From NCBI RefSeq assembly GCF_003967515.1, contig NZ_BIFQ01000001.1, positions 6,069,339-6,133,338 on the forward strand: a DNA stretch of 64,000 nt. The letters run 5' to 3'. This stretch comes from Dictyobacter aurantiacus. GTDB lineage: Bacteria > Chloroflexota > Ktedonobacteria > Ktedonobacterales > Ktedonobacteraceae. A model generated the notes under the pieces. It made no database searches, was not told where the DNA came from, and saw only the letters and a program-made list of their open reading frames with translations. The position numbers and the translations under genes were made by a program. This document shows positions 45,082 through 55,445 of the stretch, in pieces. Every line of letters starts with the position of its first letter. Within the stretch, counting starts at the first letter, position 1.

Positions 45082-45594
45082 GCATATAACTGTTGAGTTT
45101 TTTATATGTATAAATTCTCCTTTTATGAGAAAAAATTAAAATAAGATTAGAATGATTAATAATTTTCTATCTGAGGTTGACTTTTCTATCCATGCTTGTT
45201 TATACTACATAGTGTAGGTAATGCATCTAGTGGTAAAAAAACACCAGTTGTTTTTCTCTCTCAATACAATGTTTTAGTCGCATATTTTTTATTTTTTGAT
45301 TTGAATGTTTCCTGAGAGGTTTATTTTTATACCTGGTCATGTAAGAGAGGATAGCGTGCCATTCACCTCTTTTATATACTACCTCTGGCCCATTCTCATC
45401 AATAGTTAAGGAGCATGACGCCCTTTCCCCCGGCCATGTAAGGATGCACTGGCTTGCTTTTGCTGTGTTTCGAAGCCACAACGGTGAACCCGCACATGCA
45501 TTGTCATGTTTTCTTTGCTGTGCTTCGTTTTCACATATCATCGACATTTGTCTCTATATTTATGTACGCGCTTCTGCCGTACAGGAGGGTTTGT
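45082..45594 (+). promoter_or_regulatory. A+T-rich leader of the RHS locus with a putative promoter
   Basis: About 500 bp, strongly A+T-rich compared with its surroundings. TTGACT (45177-45182), an 18-nt spacer and TATACT (45201-45206) form a reasonable sigma-70 promoter about 390 bp upstream of the RHS start. The long leader holds no recognisable gene. The A+T-rich base composition is typical of xenogeneic toxin loci. Confidence 0.5.
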
Positions 45595-48500
45595 ATGCCC
45601 AAATCACGCATGTCGCACCCGGAGGCTGAGCAGTTGCGTGCTCGCTGTGCCGCTGTGGTGCGCTTGCTCTGGCGTGGTGGCCTCTGGCTGCGCATCGCCT
45701 TAGCTGTTATCTTCACCACCCTGACTGCCCTGGCCAACCTGGCCACGCTGGCTCCTTCTGCCTATGCCGCGAGCTTGAGCAGTCTGCAGACCAACCATGC
45801 TGGTCTCGCGCAGCTGCCGGCAGAGCAGAGGGCGGTGGTTAACTCGAACCAGCCGCATCTGCTCCCCTCATCGCTGACCACCATCCACTCTGCGGATAAC
45901 CGCCTGGCTGTCTTCGCCATTGGCAGCGATGCCCGCATCTACACCATCGCGCAGGTGAGCGGAACGGCGAGCAAGGGATGGAACAACCAGCAGGCCATCG
46001 GAAAGCCAGCCCCGGTCGCGCTTACAGGTACCCTGGCCGCGACACAAGATGCCGCCAAGAATGTGGTGCTGGTAGCCCTGGGGAGCGATCATCAGCTCTA
46101 TAGCCTGACACAGATACAGGGGACATGGGGTGATTGGCAACTGCTTGGGAAGCCGGCCGCCGATATTGCCAGCCAGCCCGTATTAACCCTACAAAAGAAC
46201 GGCGGCCTGGTCCTCTCTGTTATCGGGGTTGATCATGTCTTGTACCAAAACAAACAGAGCGCAACCGGTTCGACCTGGGGAGGCTTCACACCGATTACGC
46301 CACAAGGAACACCAGCACTGACCAGCACACCTGCGGTCACCGAGACCTCGGATGGATCCCTCGTAACCGTGGTAGTTGGAACAGACCATGCTCTCTATAC
46401 CCTACGATCGGGAGCTACCAACTGGTCACAGGTTGCCGCGCCGACCGGGACTTCTTTCTCGGCTGTTCCGGTGCTGCAGTCCGATAGTCAGGGCGCCCTC
46501 ACGCTACTGGTCTTGAGCGATACTGGCAAGATTTACCAGAGTACGGGAAATCTGACAACCCTGACCGCTCTTGGGCAGGCGCCCAAAGGCAGTGTCTCGC
46601 TGCAGGCTACCCTGAGCAACGATGGTACGCGCTTCCTCTTTGCGCAGGATGCGAAAGATAACGTGTTTGTCTGGCAGGGGAACGCCACCACCTGGAAGCA
46701 GCTCAATCCGACCAGCCAGAAAGTACACGGGCAGGTGACTCTGGCGTTGACGCGCGCCGGAGAGCCCGAGGTCCTGGCGCTCAATGCGCAGGATCAGATC
46801 CAGGATAGCTTCTTGCGCGTCGGATCCAGCGCCATGCATGGTGCCAGCGCGAAAATAGCAATGGCAACCAAAACGGCGACGGCACAGTCCACCACCTGGC
46901 GTCCGTTTGCCCAGTTGACGCCGGCGGTCGCCAGCACGACCAGCGCCTTAGGTCAGACCTCCTTCTATGGCTACACCAGCCATCCTATCAATAACTATGT
47001 CAAGCTACAGGTCAACGAGGGCAGCGGCAACCTGGTGCTCACCACCAACGATCTGCACATCGCGGGCACGGGTATCGATCTCTCCCTGGGGAGCATCTAC
47101 AATAGCCAGAGCAACACCTGGACCACGCACGGCCAGAACTGGAGCTCGAACTTCGGCTACTCGGTGAACATTATCGATAACGCCGACGGTTCCGAGACCT
47201 ATACCGATCCGACGGGCCATCCCTGGACCTTTACGCCAGGCAGTAATGGCTGGGTCTCTCCTCCCGGTATGAATGCGGACCTGGTCTGGCACGATGCGAC
47301 CCAGCAGGAGACGCTCTTCTTCCACCAGAACGGGATCACCTATACCTTTACCAGCGGCTCAACCTATCTGCAGAAGATCACCGACAAGAATAATAACAGT
47401 ATCACCTTCAACTACAACGCGACCGACAATCGCCTGGTCGATTCGGTGGTCGATACCCAGGGGCGCACCACCTCATTCCAGTACGAGGCCGATGGCGATG
47501 GCCAGATCACGCAGATCACCGATCCCAGCGGCCGTACCGTCACGTATGGCTACAGCGGTGCCGATCTGACCACGATCACTGACCTCAATGGGAAGGTAAC
47601 CACCTTTGGCTACAATGCCAGTGAGCAGCTCACCAGCATCACCGATCCGCTGAACCACACGACCACCGTCGCCTACAATACCGGCGGGCAGGTGGCGACG
47701 ATCACCGATCCCACCGCGCAGCATGGGCAGACCAGCTTTGCCTACCACGCCAGCACGGACAGCGCGTGTAGCGGCATCGTGCCCTCGGGTCAGTCGGCCC
47801 TGCCCTGTACGGTGGTCACCGATGCCAATGGGCACACGACCACGGTCGCCTACAACACGCAATTCCAGCCTGCCTACAGCAAAGATGCCCTGGGTCACAT
47901 CTCATCGCAGAAGGTCGACCCTGCCACCTACAACGTTACCCAGTACGGCGATGCGCTCAATGACCTGTCCACCCTGACGTTTTCGACCGATGGCTACAAT
48001 AATCTCTCGAAGAGCCAGGACCCCACGGGCGCCACCACCAGCTTTGCCTATAACACGGCTGGCACGACCCCGTACTATCCCAGTTCGTCAACTGACGCCC
48101 AGAACAACAAACGGATTATACCTATGATGGTACCGGGAATATGTTGACGGTGAACGATCATACCACCGGCAAGGGCCTGACCTATACCTATAACAGCAAC
48201 GGGACGGTCAGCTCCCAGAAAGATGCCAATGGCAACACCACTACGTTCGGGTACGATAGCCATGGCAATCTGACCTCGGTTACCCCGCCGGCGCCGATGG
48301 GCAAGACGACCCTGCAGCCCGACACACTGACCAGCCGCGTCACCTGGCTGCAGGACGGCAACAGCCACAAAACCAGCTATACCTATGACAATCTGGACCG
48401 AGTACGCTCGATTACCTACGCCGATGCCTCATCGGTCAGCTACACCTACGACGACAACGGCAATATGCTGACGGAGACGGACGCCACCGGCATCACCAGC

Positions 48501-50028
48501 TTCCAGTATGACGAGCTCAATCGCCTGACCCAGAAGACCCTGCCAAACGCCACCAAAGTGATCTCGGGCTACGACAAGGTGGGCAACCTGACCAGCCTCA
48601 ACGATGGGACGGGCACGACCACCTATAGCTATGATGCCGCCAATCGCATGACCAGCCTGAAGGATCCGGGCAGCGCGACCAGCAACTATGGCTATGACAA
48701 CGCCAATCGCCGCACCTGCATCATCTATCCCAACCAGATCGGCATGCTGCTGTCCTACGATGCCGCGGGTCGCGAGACCAACAACGTCGGGGGCAAGATG
48801 AACGGGCTCACCTGTAGCAGCTCATCGCAGGTCAGTACGCCGCTGACCGGCTACAGCTATACCTACACGAACTCCCAGAATGCCCAGACGGAGCTGATGC
48901 AAACGATAACGGTTCATAGCGTCAACAACTACAGTTCTTCGGTCACGGCGACCCGGAGCTATGACAGTAAGAATCAGTTGATCGACGTGCAGAACCCGAA
49001 CCAGCATTGGACGCTGAGCTACGATGCCAACGGCAACAATCTGACGCGTACCTACGCTGGTGCCTCGACCTTCGATGCCACCATGAGCTATAACGCCGAC
49101 AACGAACTGACCTCGGGCAGTTCCACCGGCAGCAACAGCGGGTCGGCGACCTATAGCTATGATGGCAACGGCAACCTGACCTCGGTCACCAACGGCAGTA
49201 GCGGTTCTGGACCCTTGACCCACGCCCAGACGCACACCTACAACGCCGCCAACCAGGACATCAGCGGGAGTGGGACGGCTTCGGGCACCTCGACCAACTA
49301 CACCTACGGTTACAGTGGCAGCGACCAGACCGATCGGGTCACCAACACCGGCAACACCGCTGTCTACAGTGGTCTGGGACTGAGCAGCGAAACGGTGGGG
49401 ACCACAAACTACGAGTACGTGCGCTGCAGCTGCGGCCTGCTCAATAGCGAGCGCACCTCAGCCGGCAAGGTCTACTACTACCTCTTCGACGGCCAGGATT
49501 CGGTGGTGGCGATGACCGATAGCACGGGAGCCATCGTGGCCAGCTATGGCTACGACCCCTTCGGCAACTACGGCAGCAAGAGCGTGCAGAGCGGCGTATA
49601 CAATCCCTGGGGTTATACGGGTGGCTACTATGATAGCAATACGGGGCTCATCAAGCTGGGCATTCGCTACTACGATGCCCATGTGGGACGTTGGACACAG
49701 GCGACGCCAAGTAGGTGGTAGTTTGCAGGAGGCGACCAAGGCCAACCCGTATGTGTATGCTGATGATGATCCGGTGAATAAGGTGGATCCGAGCGGTAAA
49801 GATGCAATTCAATGCTATCTTGAGCTTGCTAGTGTATATCTTACAGGTATTCTTGGTATAGTAGCTGGAATAGTTACTGTTCCTGAAGGCGTAGGAGTCT
49901 TTCTCGTAGTGGGAAGCTATGCCCTTGTAGTACTTGGAGGTGCAACCGTAGGAAGATCGAGTGATTGCAATGGTGTTTGGCTGCCAACTGTATCAGGTTT
50001 TGCTCAGTGGATACGAGGCGGCCCTTAA
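45595..50028 (+). pseudogene. RHS-repeat polymorphic toxin gene, broken by two frameshifts
   Basis: Starts at an ATG after GGAGGG. A signal-peptide-like segment (IALAVIFTTLTALANLATLA then PSAYAA) is followed by about 350 residues of propeller-like repeats (SDARIYTIAQVSG, SDHQLYSLTQIQGTW, TDHALYTLRSG), then many RHS/YD repeats (YDNLDRVRSITYAD, YDANGNNLTRTY). The frame breaks near 48110 (moving to YDGTGNMLTVNDHTT) and near 49705 (moving to GGSLQEATKANPYVYADDDP and VNKVDPSGK). RHS cores end with this type of motif, and the variable tip after it is DAIQCYLELASVYLTGILGI onward, about 75 hydrophobic residues, a possible membrane-acting toxin. Sequencing errors could mimic both shifts. Confidence 0.82.
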
Positions 50029-50180
50029 TCACTACTGCGAAAAGTTATGGCATTACAATTATGGCTGCTGAGTTAGATTCCTGCTTTAGTCCTTTTTCAG
50101 CAGATATGAGTCAAATTGACTCCAAGTGTGTGTGATGGCAGAGGTTGTTTAGTATCTCAGTGCAATGTTGTTTATTAAAT

Positions 50181-50204
50181 CAGGCCTTCTTCCAAGAAGG
50201 CCTG
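50181..50204. other. Palindromic hairpin after the RHS gene
   Basis: CAGGCCTTCTT-CC-AAGAAGGCCTG: a perfect 11-bp stem with a 2-nt loop, about 150 bp after the RHS stop. No T tract follows, so its role as a terminator is uncertain. Confidence 0.55.
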
Positions 50205-50294
50205 CCACATCCTGTAATGAATAGCCTTTGTCTAGTTTGAGCGAAAAAATCTTTTTGCAAGGTTTTTTGTAAGTATACATTTGTTGGTGATTAC

Positions 50295-50657
50295 ATGCTT
50301 TACCTTACTTTCGCAAGTACAGATTTGACTGCAATCGTTTTGAGTGTTTTACTCGCACTTTTAGGATTAGCATTTGCACTTTGTGCTTTTTTCTTGTTTT
50401 ATGTCGACTATACCTCTTTGAAAAAACAAAACTTGGAAGGAAGTGGGAGAAGAAGATGGTATCAACGCTTTCAATTTATCATCTCCCTGGTAGTTCTTGG
50501 TATAGCGATATTGATACTAATACAAGTACCAATTTTTGCCGGTCTTGTTCCAAGTTCTAGAATTGACAGTTTCCTCTTTTTTCTTTTATCTGTGTGCAAC
50601 TTTATCCTGTTACTCTATGGGTTATACATACGCCAAAAAGCAAAGATGAAAATTTGA
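50295..50657 (+). CDS. Small membrane protein, possible immunity protein of the RHS tip
   Basis: A 120-residue protein with three hydrophobic segments (AIVLSVLLALLGLAFALCAF, FQFIISLVVLGIAILILIQV, FLFFLLSVCNFILLLYGLYI) and a charged loop KKQNLEGSGRRRWYQRFQ. No family recognised. It lies directly behind the toxin-like tip of the RHS gene and before a displaced RHS tip, the standard place for an immunity gene, and its A+T-rich composition is like that of the tip. Role inferred only from position. The ribosome-binding site is weak. Confidence 0.6.
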   Translation: MLYLTFASTDLTAIVLSVLLALLGLAFALCAFFLFYVDYTSLKKQNLEGSGRRRWYQRFQFIISLVVLGIAILILIQVPIFAGLVPSSRIDSFLFFLLSVCNFILLLYGLYIRQKAKMKI

Positions 50658-50688
50658 GTTCCTGTCAGTGAAATTTTCCTACATCAAC

Positions 50689-50856
50689 AGCTATAGTGAC
50701 AGCGACCAGACCGATCGGGTCAGCAACAACAGCGCGATCACCGTCTACACCAGCCTGAGTCTGAGCAGCGAGCAAGCTAACAGTGGGACCACGAAGTACG
50801 TGCGTTGTAGCTGTGGCTTGCTCAACAGTGAACGCACGCCTGACGGCAAAGAGTAG
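50689..50856 (+). pseudogene. Orphan RHS tip fragment
   Basis: DSDQTDRVSNNSAITVYTSL, SLSSEQANSGTTKYVRCSCG and LLNSERTPDGKE repeat the segment SGSDQTDRVTNTGNTAVYSG ... YVRCSCGLLNSERTSAGKVY of the main RHS protein (49315-49470). It then ends in a stop. Displaced core-tip pieces behind an immunity gene are typical of RHS loci and serve as donors for toxin switching; this one is short. Confidence 0.78.
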
Positions 50857-51476
50857 GGGGTTGAGTATTAACCGTACGAAAAACCACGCTAAGCAAAAGT
50901 TGTAAATTGACGAAATAAATGACGCATGGTGAGACGAATGGGTTGTCGTAGGAAACGCTGATCCATTCCTCCTCTCGTTGCTGCTCGTGTGCCTTTGCAA
51001 GCCCTTCCCGGTGGTTCTTGCCCCCCGAAAGAACACTGGCTGTTTCGCCAACGAGTGTGAAAAAAAGACCGCCCTTTGCTGCGCGTATTGACGAGGCTTT
51101 GTTGGTCTGATTGCGTGCTTGCTTTCTCTGCTGCATGTGTTCCGTTGTGGAGGAGTCGAGTGTTTTGTGGCGCCGTGATGCTTCTCTCCTGGTTGTTTTT
51201 CCATCGCTGTCTTCCTTTCTCTGCCAGTAGGTGCTGGGCTCTGTCGGTGCGTGCCGCACGTGTGCAGACCTCGTCCAGGCAGATGAGAGCTGGGGAGAGC
51301 AGGAGATGATCTCGATCTACATCTTGGATAATATATATCTCTTTTTATAATAATTTGTATATTTACATTTTTAATATACTTTTAATAGACACTTTCTATG
51401 GTATTGCTTATAGTTCTTGGAAAGAAGCTATGAGTGTATGGTGGAGAGCGCGTGTCGTGGAGGAGGGAGGCCTCGA
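50857..51476. other. Gap with no gene; A+T-rich stretch before the transposition module
   Basis: About 620 bp. Open frames on the minus strand (to 51204) lack motifs. The last about 110 bp (51310-51420) are very A+T-rich, with TTGGATAATATATATCTC and related stretches, and probably contain the promoter of the transposase operon. The left end of the element should be here, but no repeated transposase-binding sites could be recognised by eye. Confidence 0.4.
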
Positions 51477-53100
51477 ATGGAAGGCACTGGGGGCCCCAGA
51501 GAGCAGGCACATGGAGCAGGAGGGGATGTGGGCAGGCAGGCATGGGAGCGTTTTGTGATCATTCGTCCGCATTTATGAGGAAGGCGTGTGTCAAACGGAG
51601 ATTGCCCGTGTGCATCAGCTCTCACTGCGGACGGTGCAGCGCTGGGTGCAGGCGTATCGAGAGGAAGGACTGTGGGGACTGGGAACGAAAAAGCGTGCTG
51701 ATGCGGGGCAGCGGCGGGGATTGCCCAAGGAGTTGGTCTTGCTGATCGAGGGGCTGGCGTTGCAGGCGGTGCGGCGACCGCTGAGGAGTATTCATCGCAT
51801 GGTGTGCCAGGTGGCTCGTGAGCAGCACTGGAAGGAGCCGAGTTATGCCCAAGTTTCACGTATCGTTGGGAGTCTTCCCAAAGATCTGGTGACCCTGGGG
51901 CAAGCGGGAGCCGAGAGGTATCGAGAGCGCTTTGATGTGGTGTATCGGCGCGAGGCGCGGCGAGCCAATGCGATCTGGCAAGCCGATCACTGCCAATTGC
52001 GCTGCTATGTGCGCAATGCGCAAGGCCGAGCGCAACTGCCGTTATTGAGCGCGATTGAGGATGATTATAGCCGCAGTATATGTGGGTATCGATTGAGTTT
52101 TGAAGCCCCCTCGTCGTCCTTGACGGCTCTGACATTGCATCAGGCGATCAATCCGAAAGAAGATGGACGTTGGCCGATGTATGGGATCCCGGAGTGTTTG
52201 TATACGGACCATGGCTCTGACTTCACGAGCAAGCATGTAGAAGCCATTGCGGTCGACCTGAAGATCGCGTTGGTTTTTTCCCAGGTTGGGCGTCCCCGTG
52301 GCCGAGGCAAGCTGGAGCGGTTTTTTCGAACGGTACGAGAGCAGGTGTTATCGACGCTGCCGGGCTATGCTCCGAAGATTGAAGGGGATCGGAGGCGGCA
52401 GCGGGAGATTGAGGCGCAAGCGCGGAGTGTGGCATGTCTGACGCTGGAAGACTTGGAGGCCATCTTTGAGCACTGGCTGTTGGACATCTATCATCAGCGC
52501 GTGCATGCCGAGACGCAGGCTACGCCCCATGCACGGTGGGTAGCTTCAGGAATCATGCCGATGCTGCCAGAGAATGAGCGGCAGGTCGAGGGGCTGTTGT
52601 TGTACCCTCGTCGTCGCAGAGTGGTGCATCAGGAGGGGATTGTGCTGCAGGGCGCCTGGTACATGCACGAGTTGCTTGCAGGCTATGTAGGCGAGGCGGT
52701 GATGATTCGCTACGATCCCAGAAATTTGGCGATGCTGTGGGTGTATGTGGGGGAGCAGGAGGAAAGCTTGTTATGTGAGGCATCGTGTGTGGAACGTGGT
52801 GGGCAAGAGGTGAGTTTGCAGGCTCTTGTGTCTGAGAGAACCAAGCGCCGCAAAGCGGTCGGCAACGCCTTACGTGAGCGCAAAGCGGTGGTGGTTCGCT
52901 ATGCCTCGCCGAAGCAGCAAGCGAGGCGGGAGCTTTCGCGGGCGGCTCCGATAGTGAATGAGGTGAACGCCGGTGAGGGAGGGGCGCCCGATCAGCCAGC
53001 GGGGGATGAGAGTGGAAGTGAAGTGCGTGAGTTGAGGGATGGGGCCAAGCCTGACGGGGCCAAGCCAGCGTCGCAGATCAGGTGGTATGAAGATGAATAA
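51477..53100 (+). CDS. TnsB/TniA-like DDE transposase (frameshift near codon 30)
   Basis: A Mu/Tn7-type transposase of about 540 residues. The ATG at 51477 (after GAGGGAGG) opens MEGTGGPREQAHGAGGDVGR then QAWERFVIIR, and the +1 frame continues RIYEEGVCQTEIARVHQLSL, RTVQRWVQAYREEGLWGL, an HTH; an extra base near 51563 (CGTCCGC) separates the two. The catalytic core is WQADHCQL (D), LYTDHGSDF (D) and GRGKLERFFRTVREQVL (E), followed by a Mu-type C-terminal barrel (LLLYPRRRRVVHQEGIVLQG). The last codons overlap the original start of the AAA+ gene (ATGAATAA). As it stands, translation would need a GTG at 51586 or a frameshift. Acts with the AAA+ partner in transposition. Confidence 0.85.
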
Positions 53101-53132
53101 GAACGAGAGAGGGTTGCAGGGGAGCCAGGGGG
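53093..53132 (+). pseudogene. Severed 5' end of the TnsC/TniB-like gene
   Basis: ATG at 53093 overlaps the transposase stop codon and starts MNKNERGLQGSQG. Removing the IS element and one 11-bp target duplicate joins this in frame to GPPAGQSVLRVGEEHGLEIP at 54556 and beyond. So this is the original N terminus of the AAA+ gene, cut off by the IS4-like insertion. Confidence 0.75.
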
Positions 53133-54544
53133 CTTACAGGTATAGGTTTTTTGGGGAACGTTAAGCGCTGGCCCGTTCACGAGCTCGGGCTCGGCGCTTA
53201 CGCTCCTGTTTCTTCTCCCGCTTGTGTCGCTCTGAGGCGCTTGGTAGCTTTCTGGGTGGTTGCATGTCTTGCGGCCATGGCTCATCGAGCATCTGCCCCT
53301 GCAACAACGGCTCGTCATTGAGCACGGTTGCTAGCACCTGTAACCGCCCGCGTACCACACAACTCAATCGACGCACTCGCGGCTGATGGTTGGGCCTGCA
53401 GCGTTTCTTGCGCGCAATATGGCTTGCAGGCAACTCCTGCTCACTGTTTGCCGCTCGCTGCTGTTCTTCAGCGACACACCCCATGCTCACACTCATCAGT
53501 TGGGCAACTGCCATCGCCAACCACAAACGCTCCACACGCCCTGCTTGCGTCATTTTACTGTGATGCCATCCCCAGAGTCCCCGCTTGAAATCTTTGTACC
53601 CCGTTTCGACCCAGGTGCGCATGCGATACCAACACACCTCAGCCTCCTGCGGAAGCAGATCCGTCAGCACGACCCAGGGACCCTCGTAGCCTTCTTCCCA
53701 ATGCACCAACACCGTCGCGTTGACCCGCGCCTGCTTGCTCGCGAAGCACTCCACACGCCCTTTCCACGATAGACCAGGTGTGGGCACCCACTGCGCGATC
53801 ATCTCAAAGTCGTCTGAGCCAACTCGTCGAGCTTTACAGTTGCCGTTGATCCGTAAGAAGGGATGCCAGCCGCAGGTGCGAATCCCTTCATAGAGCCACT
53901 GGGCATAGAGTCCGCGATCAGCCATCACGATCACGAACCACTCTCCAGGCACACACCCGTGCAGATGCGCGAGTAAGCCTTCCCAATGCGGTCGCCAGGA
54001 CCCTTTCTCATGCGCCCCCAACACTTTCCAGGCCACTGGAATACTACAGGAGCGAAGAACCACACAGATCGAGAGCACTGTCCAGCGTTCTCCCAGGGTG
54101 GTGGCATCAAGGGCCAGTGCCATACGGCGCGTGTGAGGTCCACAGCAGCGCACCACCCATCGCAACAGGGAAGCAAAACAGGTGGAGACCTCGATCTCCC
54201 GTCGCTTGTCACCGCATTTGTCATGTGCATCCAGATACCACTCCCGTAAACGTTGAGCTACTGCGTCCTCGGATTGACCCAGGACACACGCGAGCAGAGC
54301 ACTGATCTGCGACCATCCACAAGCGCCCAGCAGCGTCATGCCAACGCTCCAGAGGACGAGCCCGTTGAGTTGCGATGAGCGAAGATGAGGAAAGGCCGTT
54401 GACACCTGGTCCGACCATTGCGATAATAAATGATGGCGATTCATGTTTTCTCCTACAAATGATGTGGAAATCGTTTTGTATTATAGCAGAAAACCATGAC
54501 TCGCCAGGTTTTTTCCTCCTTCTCCAAAAACCTATACTTGAAAG
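53133..54544 (-). mobile_element. IS4-like insertion sequence with 11-bp target duplication
   Basis: About 1412 bp. The inverted repeats CTT(A/T)CA(G/A)GTATAGGTTTTT at both ends differ at only two positions. The direct repeat GAGCCAGGGGG flanks the element at 53122-53132 and 54545-54555, an 11-bp target duplication as expected for IS4-group elements. It is inserted in the start of the AAA+ gene and carries one transposase gene on the minus strand. The perfect duplication implies recent insertion. Confidence 0.88.
53161..54444 (-). CDS. IS4-like DDE transposase
   Basis: A 427-residue transposase. Candidate catalytic positions are ALDATTLGERWTVLSI (first D), FVIVMADRGLYAQWLYEG (second D) and YRMRTWVETGYKDFKRGLWG (YREK-like block with the E), the IS4-type arrangement. 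The N terminus (MNRHHLLSQWSDQVSTAFPH) is helical, and the C terminus is strongly basic (RHKREKKQERKRRARARERA). Complete, with both inverted repeats in place, so possibly active. Confidence 0.88.
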   Translation of the reverse strand: MNRHHLLSQWSDQVSTAFPHLRSSQLNGLVLWSVGMTLLGACGWSQISALLACVLGQSEDAVAQRLREWYLDAHDKCGDKRREIEVSTCFASLLRWVVRCCGPHTRRMALALDATTLGERWTVLSICVVLRSCSIPVAWKVLGAHEKGSWRPHWEGLLAHLHGCVPGEWFVIVMADRGLYAQWLYEGIRTCGWHPFLRINGNCKARRVGSDDFEMIAQWVPTPGLSWKGRVECFASKQARVNATVLVHWEEGYEGPWVVLTDLLPQEAEVCWYRMRTWVETGYKDFKRGLWGWHHSKMTQAGRVERLWLAMAVAQLMSVSMGCVAEEQQRAANSEQELPASHIARKKRCRPNHQPRVRRLSCVVRGRLQVLATVLNDEPLLQGQMLDEPWPQDMQPPRKLPSASERHKREKKQERKRRARARERASA

Positions 54545-55412
54545 GAGCCAGGGGGGACCGCCAGCCGGGCAGTCAGTGCTGCGTGTGGGAGAAGAGCACG
54601 GCTTGGAGATCCCCTTCTCCACGTTTGAGCAGACGCGGGAATATCGTCGTTTTGTGCAGGTATGTGAAGCTGCCCGTCGGTATCGGTATCTGGTGGTGTG
54701 TGTGGGAGATCGTGGGGTGGGAAAGACGTGGGCGGCGCGAGAGTATGCTCAGTGGGCAGCTTTTGAGCGGTTGTTGATGGCCCAGGGGGTGGCCTTTCCA
54801 GCGGAGTGTCCGATGCCACGAACGGCCTACTATCGCCCGAAGGCGACGTCCACGCCCAAGAGTATTGAGCAAGATCTGGCCTTGCTGCTGTGGGGCCTGC
54901 AGATGATTGCTGATCATGCGAGTGCGGTGGCGCAAGAGAGCGGGCCGATGTCAGGCATGATTCGTCCTGATGGAGTGGGTGTGGTGATGGTGGATGAAGT
55001 CGATGGCCTCTCACAGGCGGGCCTGGAGGTGCTGCGGGATGTCTTTGATCGGAGTCGCGTAGGAATGGTCTTGCTGGGCCGTTCTGGAAGTGCCGAGCGG
55101 TTGCAGAAGATGGCAGCTCTGTCATCGCGTGTGGGGGTGCTGCATGCGTTTGGGGCCCTTGGAAAACCAGAGACATGCGTTTTGCTGGAACAGCAGATTC
55201 AGCAAATGGGGTTGTCGCTCTCGGAAGGAGCAGCCGAAGCCTTTGTGCAGAAGACGGAGGGCAATTTTCAGGAGATGTACCTGGTACTCTGCCATCTGGA
55301 TTATTTGCTTCTGCGTCATGGGACCTATGTGGTGACGGCTGAGGTGATAGAAGAGGCAGGAGATCGCCTGTTGACGCAAAAGAATGTGCAGCGTTTGCGC
55401 AAGAAGCGCTAG
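54375..55412 (+). CDS. TnsC/TniB-like AAA+ ATPase (5' end replaced by IS)
   Basis: The authentic part starts at 54556 (GPPAGQSVLRVGEEHGLEIP) and contains Walker A VGDRGVGKTWAAREYA, Walker B GVVMVDEVDGLSQAGLEVL and sensor-like GMVLLGRSGSAERLQ, the pattern of the TnsC/TniB/MuB target-selection ATPases. The open frame extends upstream through the IS right end to an ATG at 54375, which could give a chimeric N terminus; the native start lies 1.3 kb upstream at 53093. Family members bind target DNA and recruit the DDE transposase. A short gap of about 30 bp separates it from the resolvase-like gene. Confidence 0.85.
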   Translation: MSEDEERPLTPGPTIAIINDGDSCFLLQMMWKSFCIIAENHDSPGFFLLLQKPILERSQGGPPAGQSVLRVGEEHGLEIPFSTFEQTREYRRFVQVCEAARRYRYLVVCVGDRGVGKTWAAREYAQWAAFERLLMAQGVAFPAECPMPRTAYYRPKATSTPKSIEQDLALLLWGLQMIADHASAVAQESGPMSGMIRPDGVGVVMVDEVDGLSQAGLEVLRDVFDRSRVGMVLLGRSGSAERLQKMAALSSRVGVLHAFGALGKPETCVLLEQQIQQMGLSLSEGAAEAFVQKTEGNFQEMYLVLCHLDYLLLRHGTYVVTAEVIEEAGDRLLTQKNVQRLRKKR

Positions 55413-55445
55413 TGCGTTGTTGGCGTGGACGCGTCGTACGCAAGG

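Noticed and set aside
50665..51204. 179-codon minus-strand frame covering the orphan RHS tip and the gap behind it
   Set aside because: Composition is irregular, it overlaps the recognisable plus-strand RHS fragment and shows no motif.
51310..51420. A+T-rich stretch considered as the transposon left end with transposase-binding repeats
   Set aside because: No repeated 18-22-bp motif could be recognised by eye; it is treated as probable promoter DNA.
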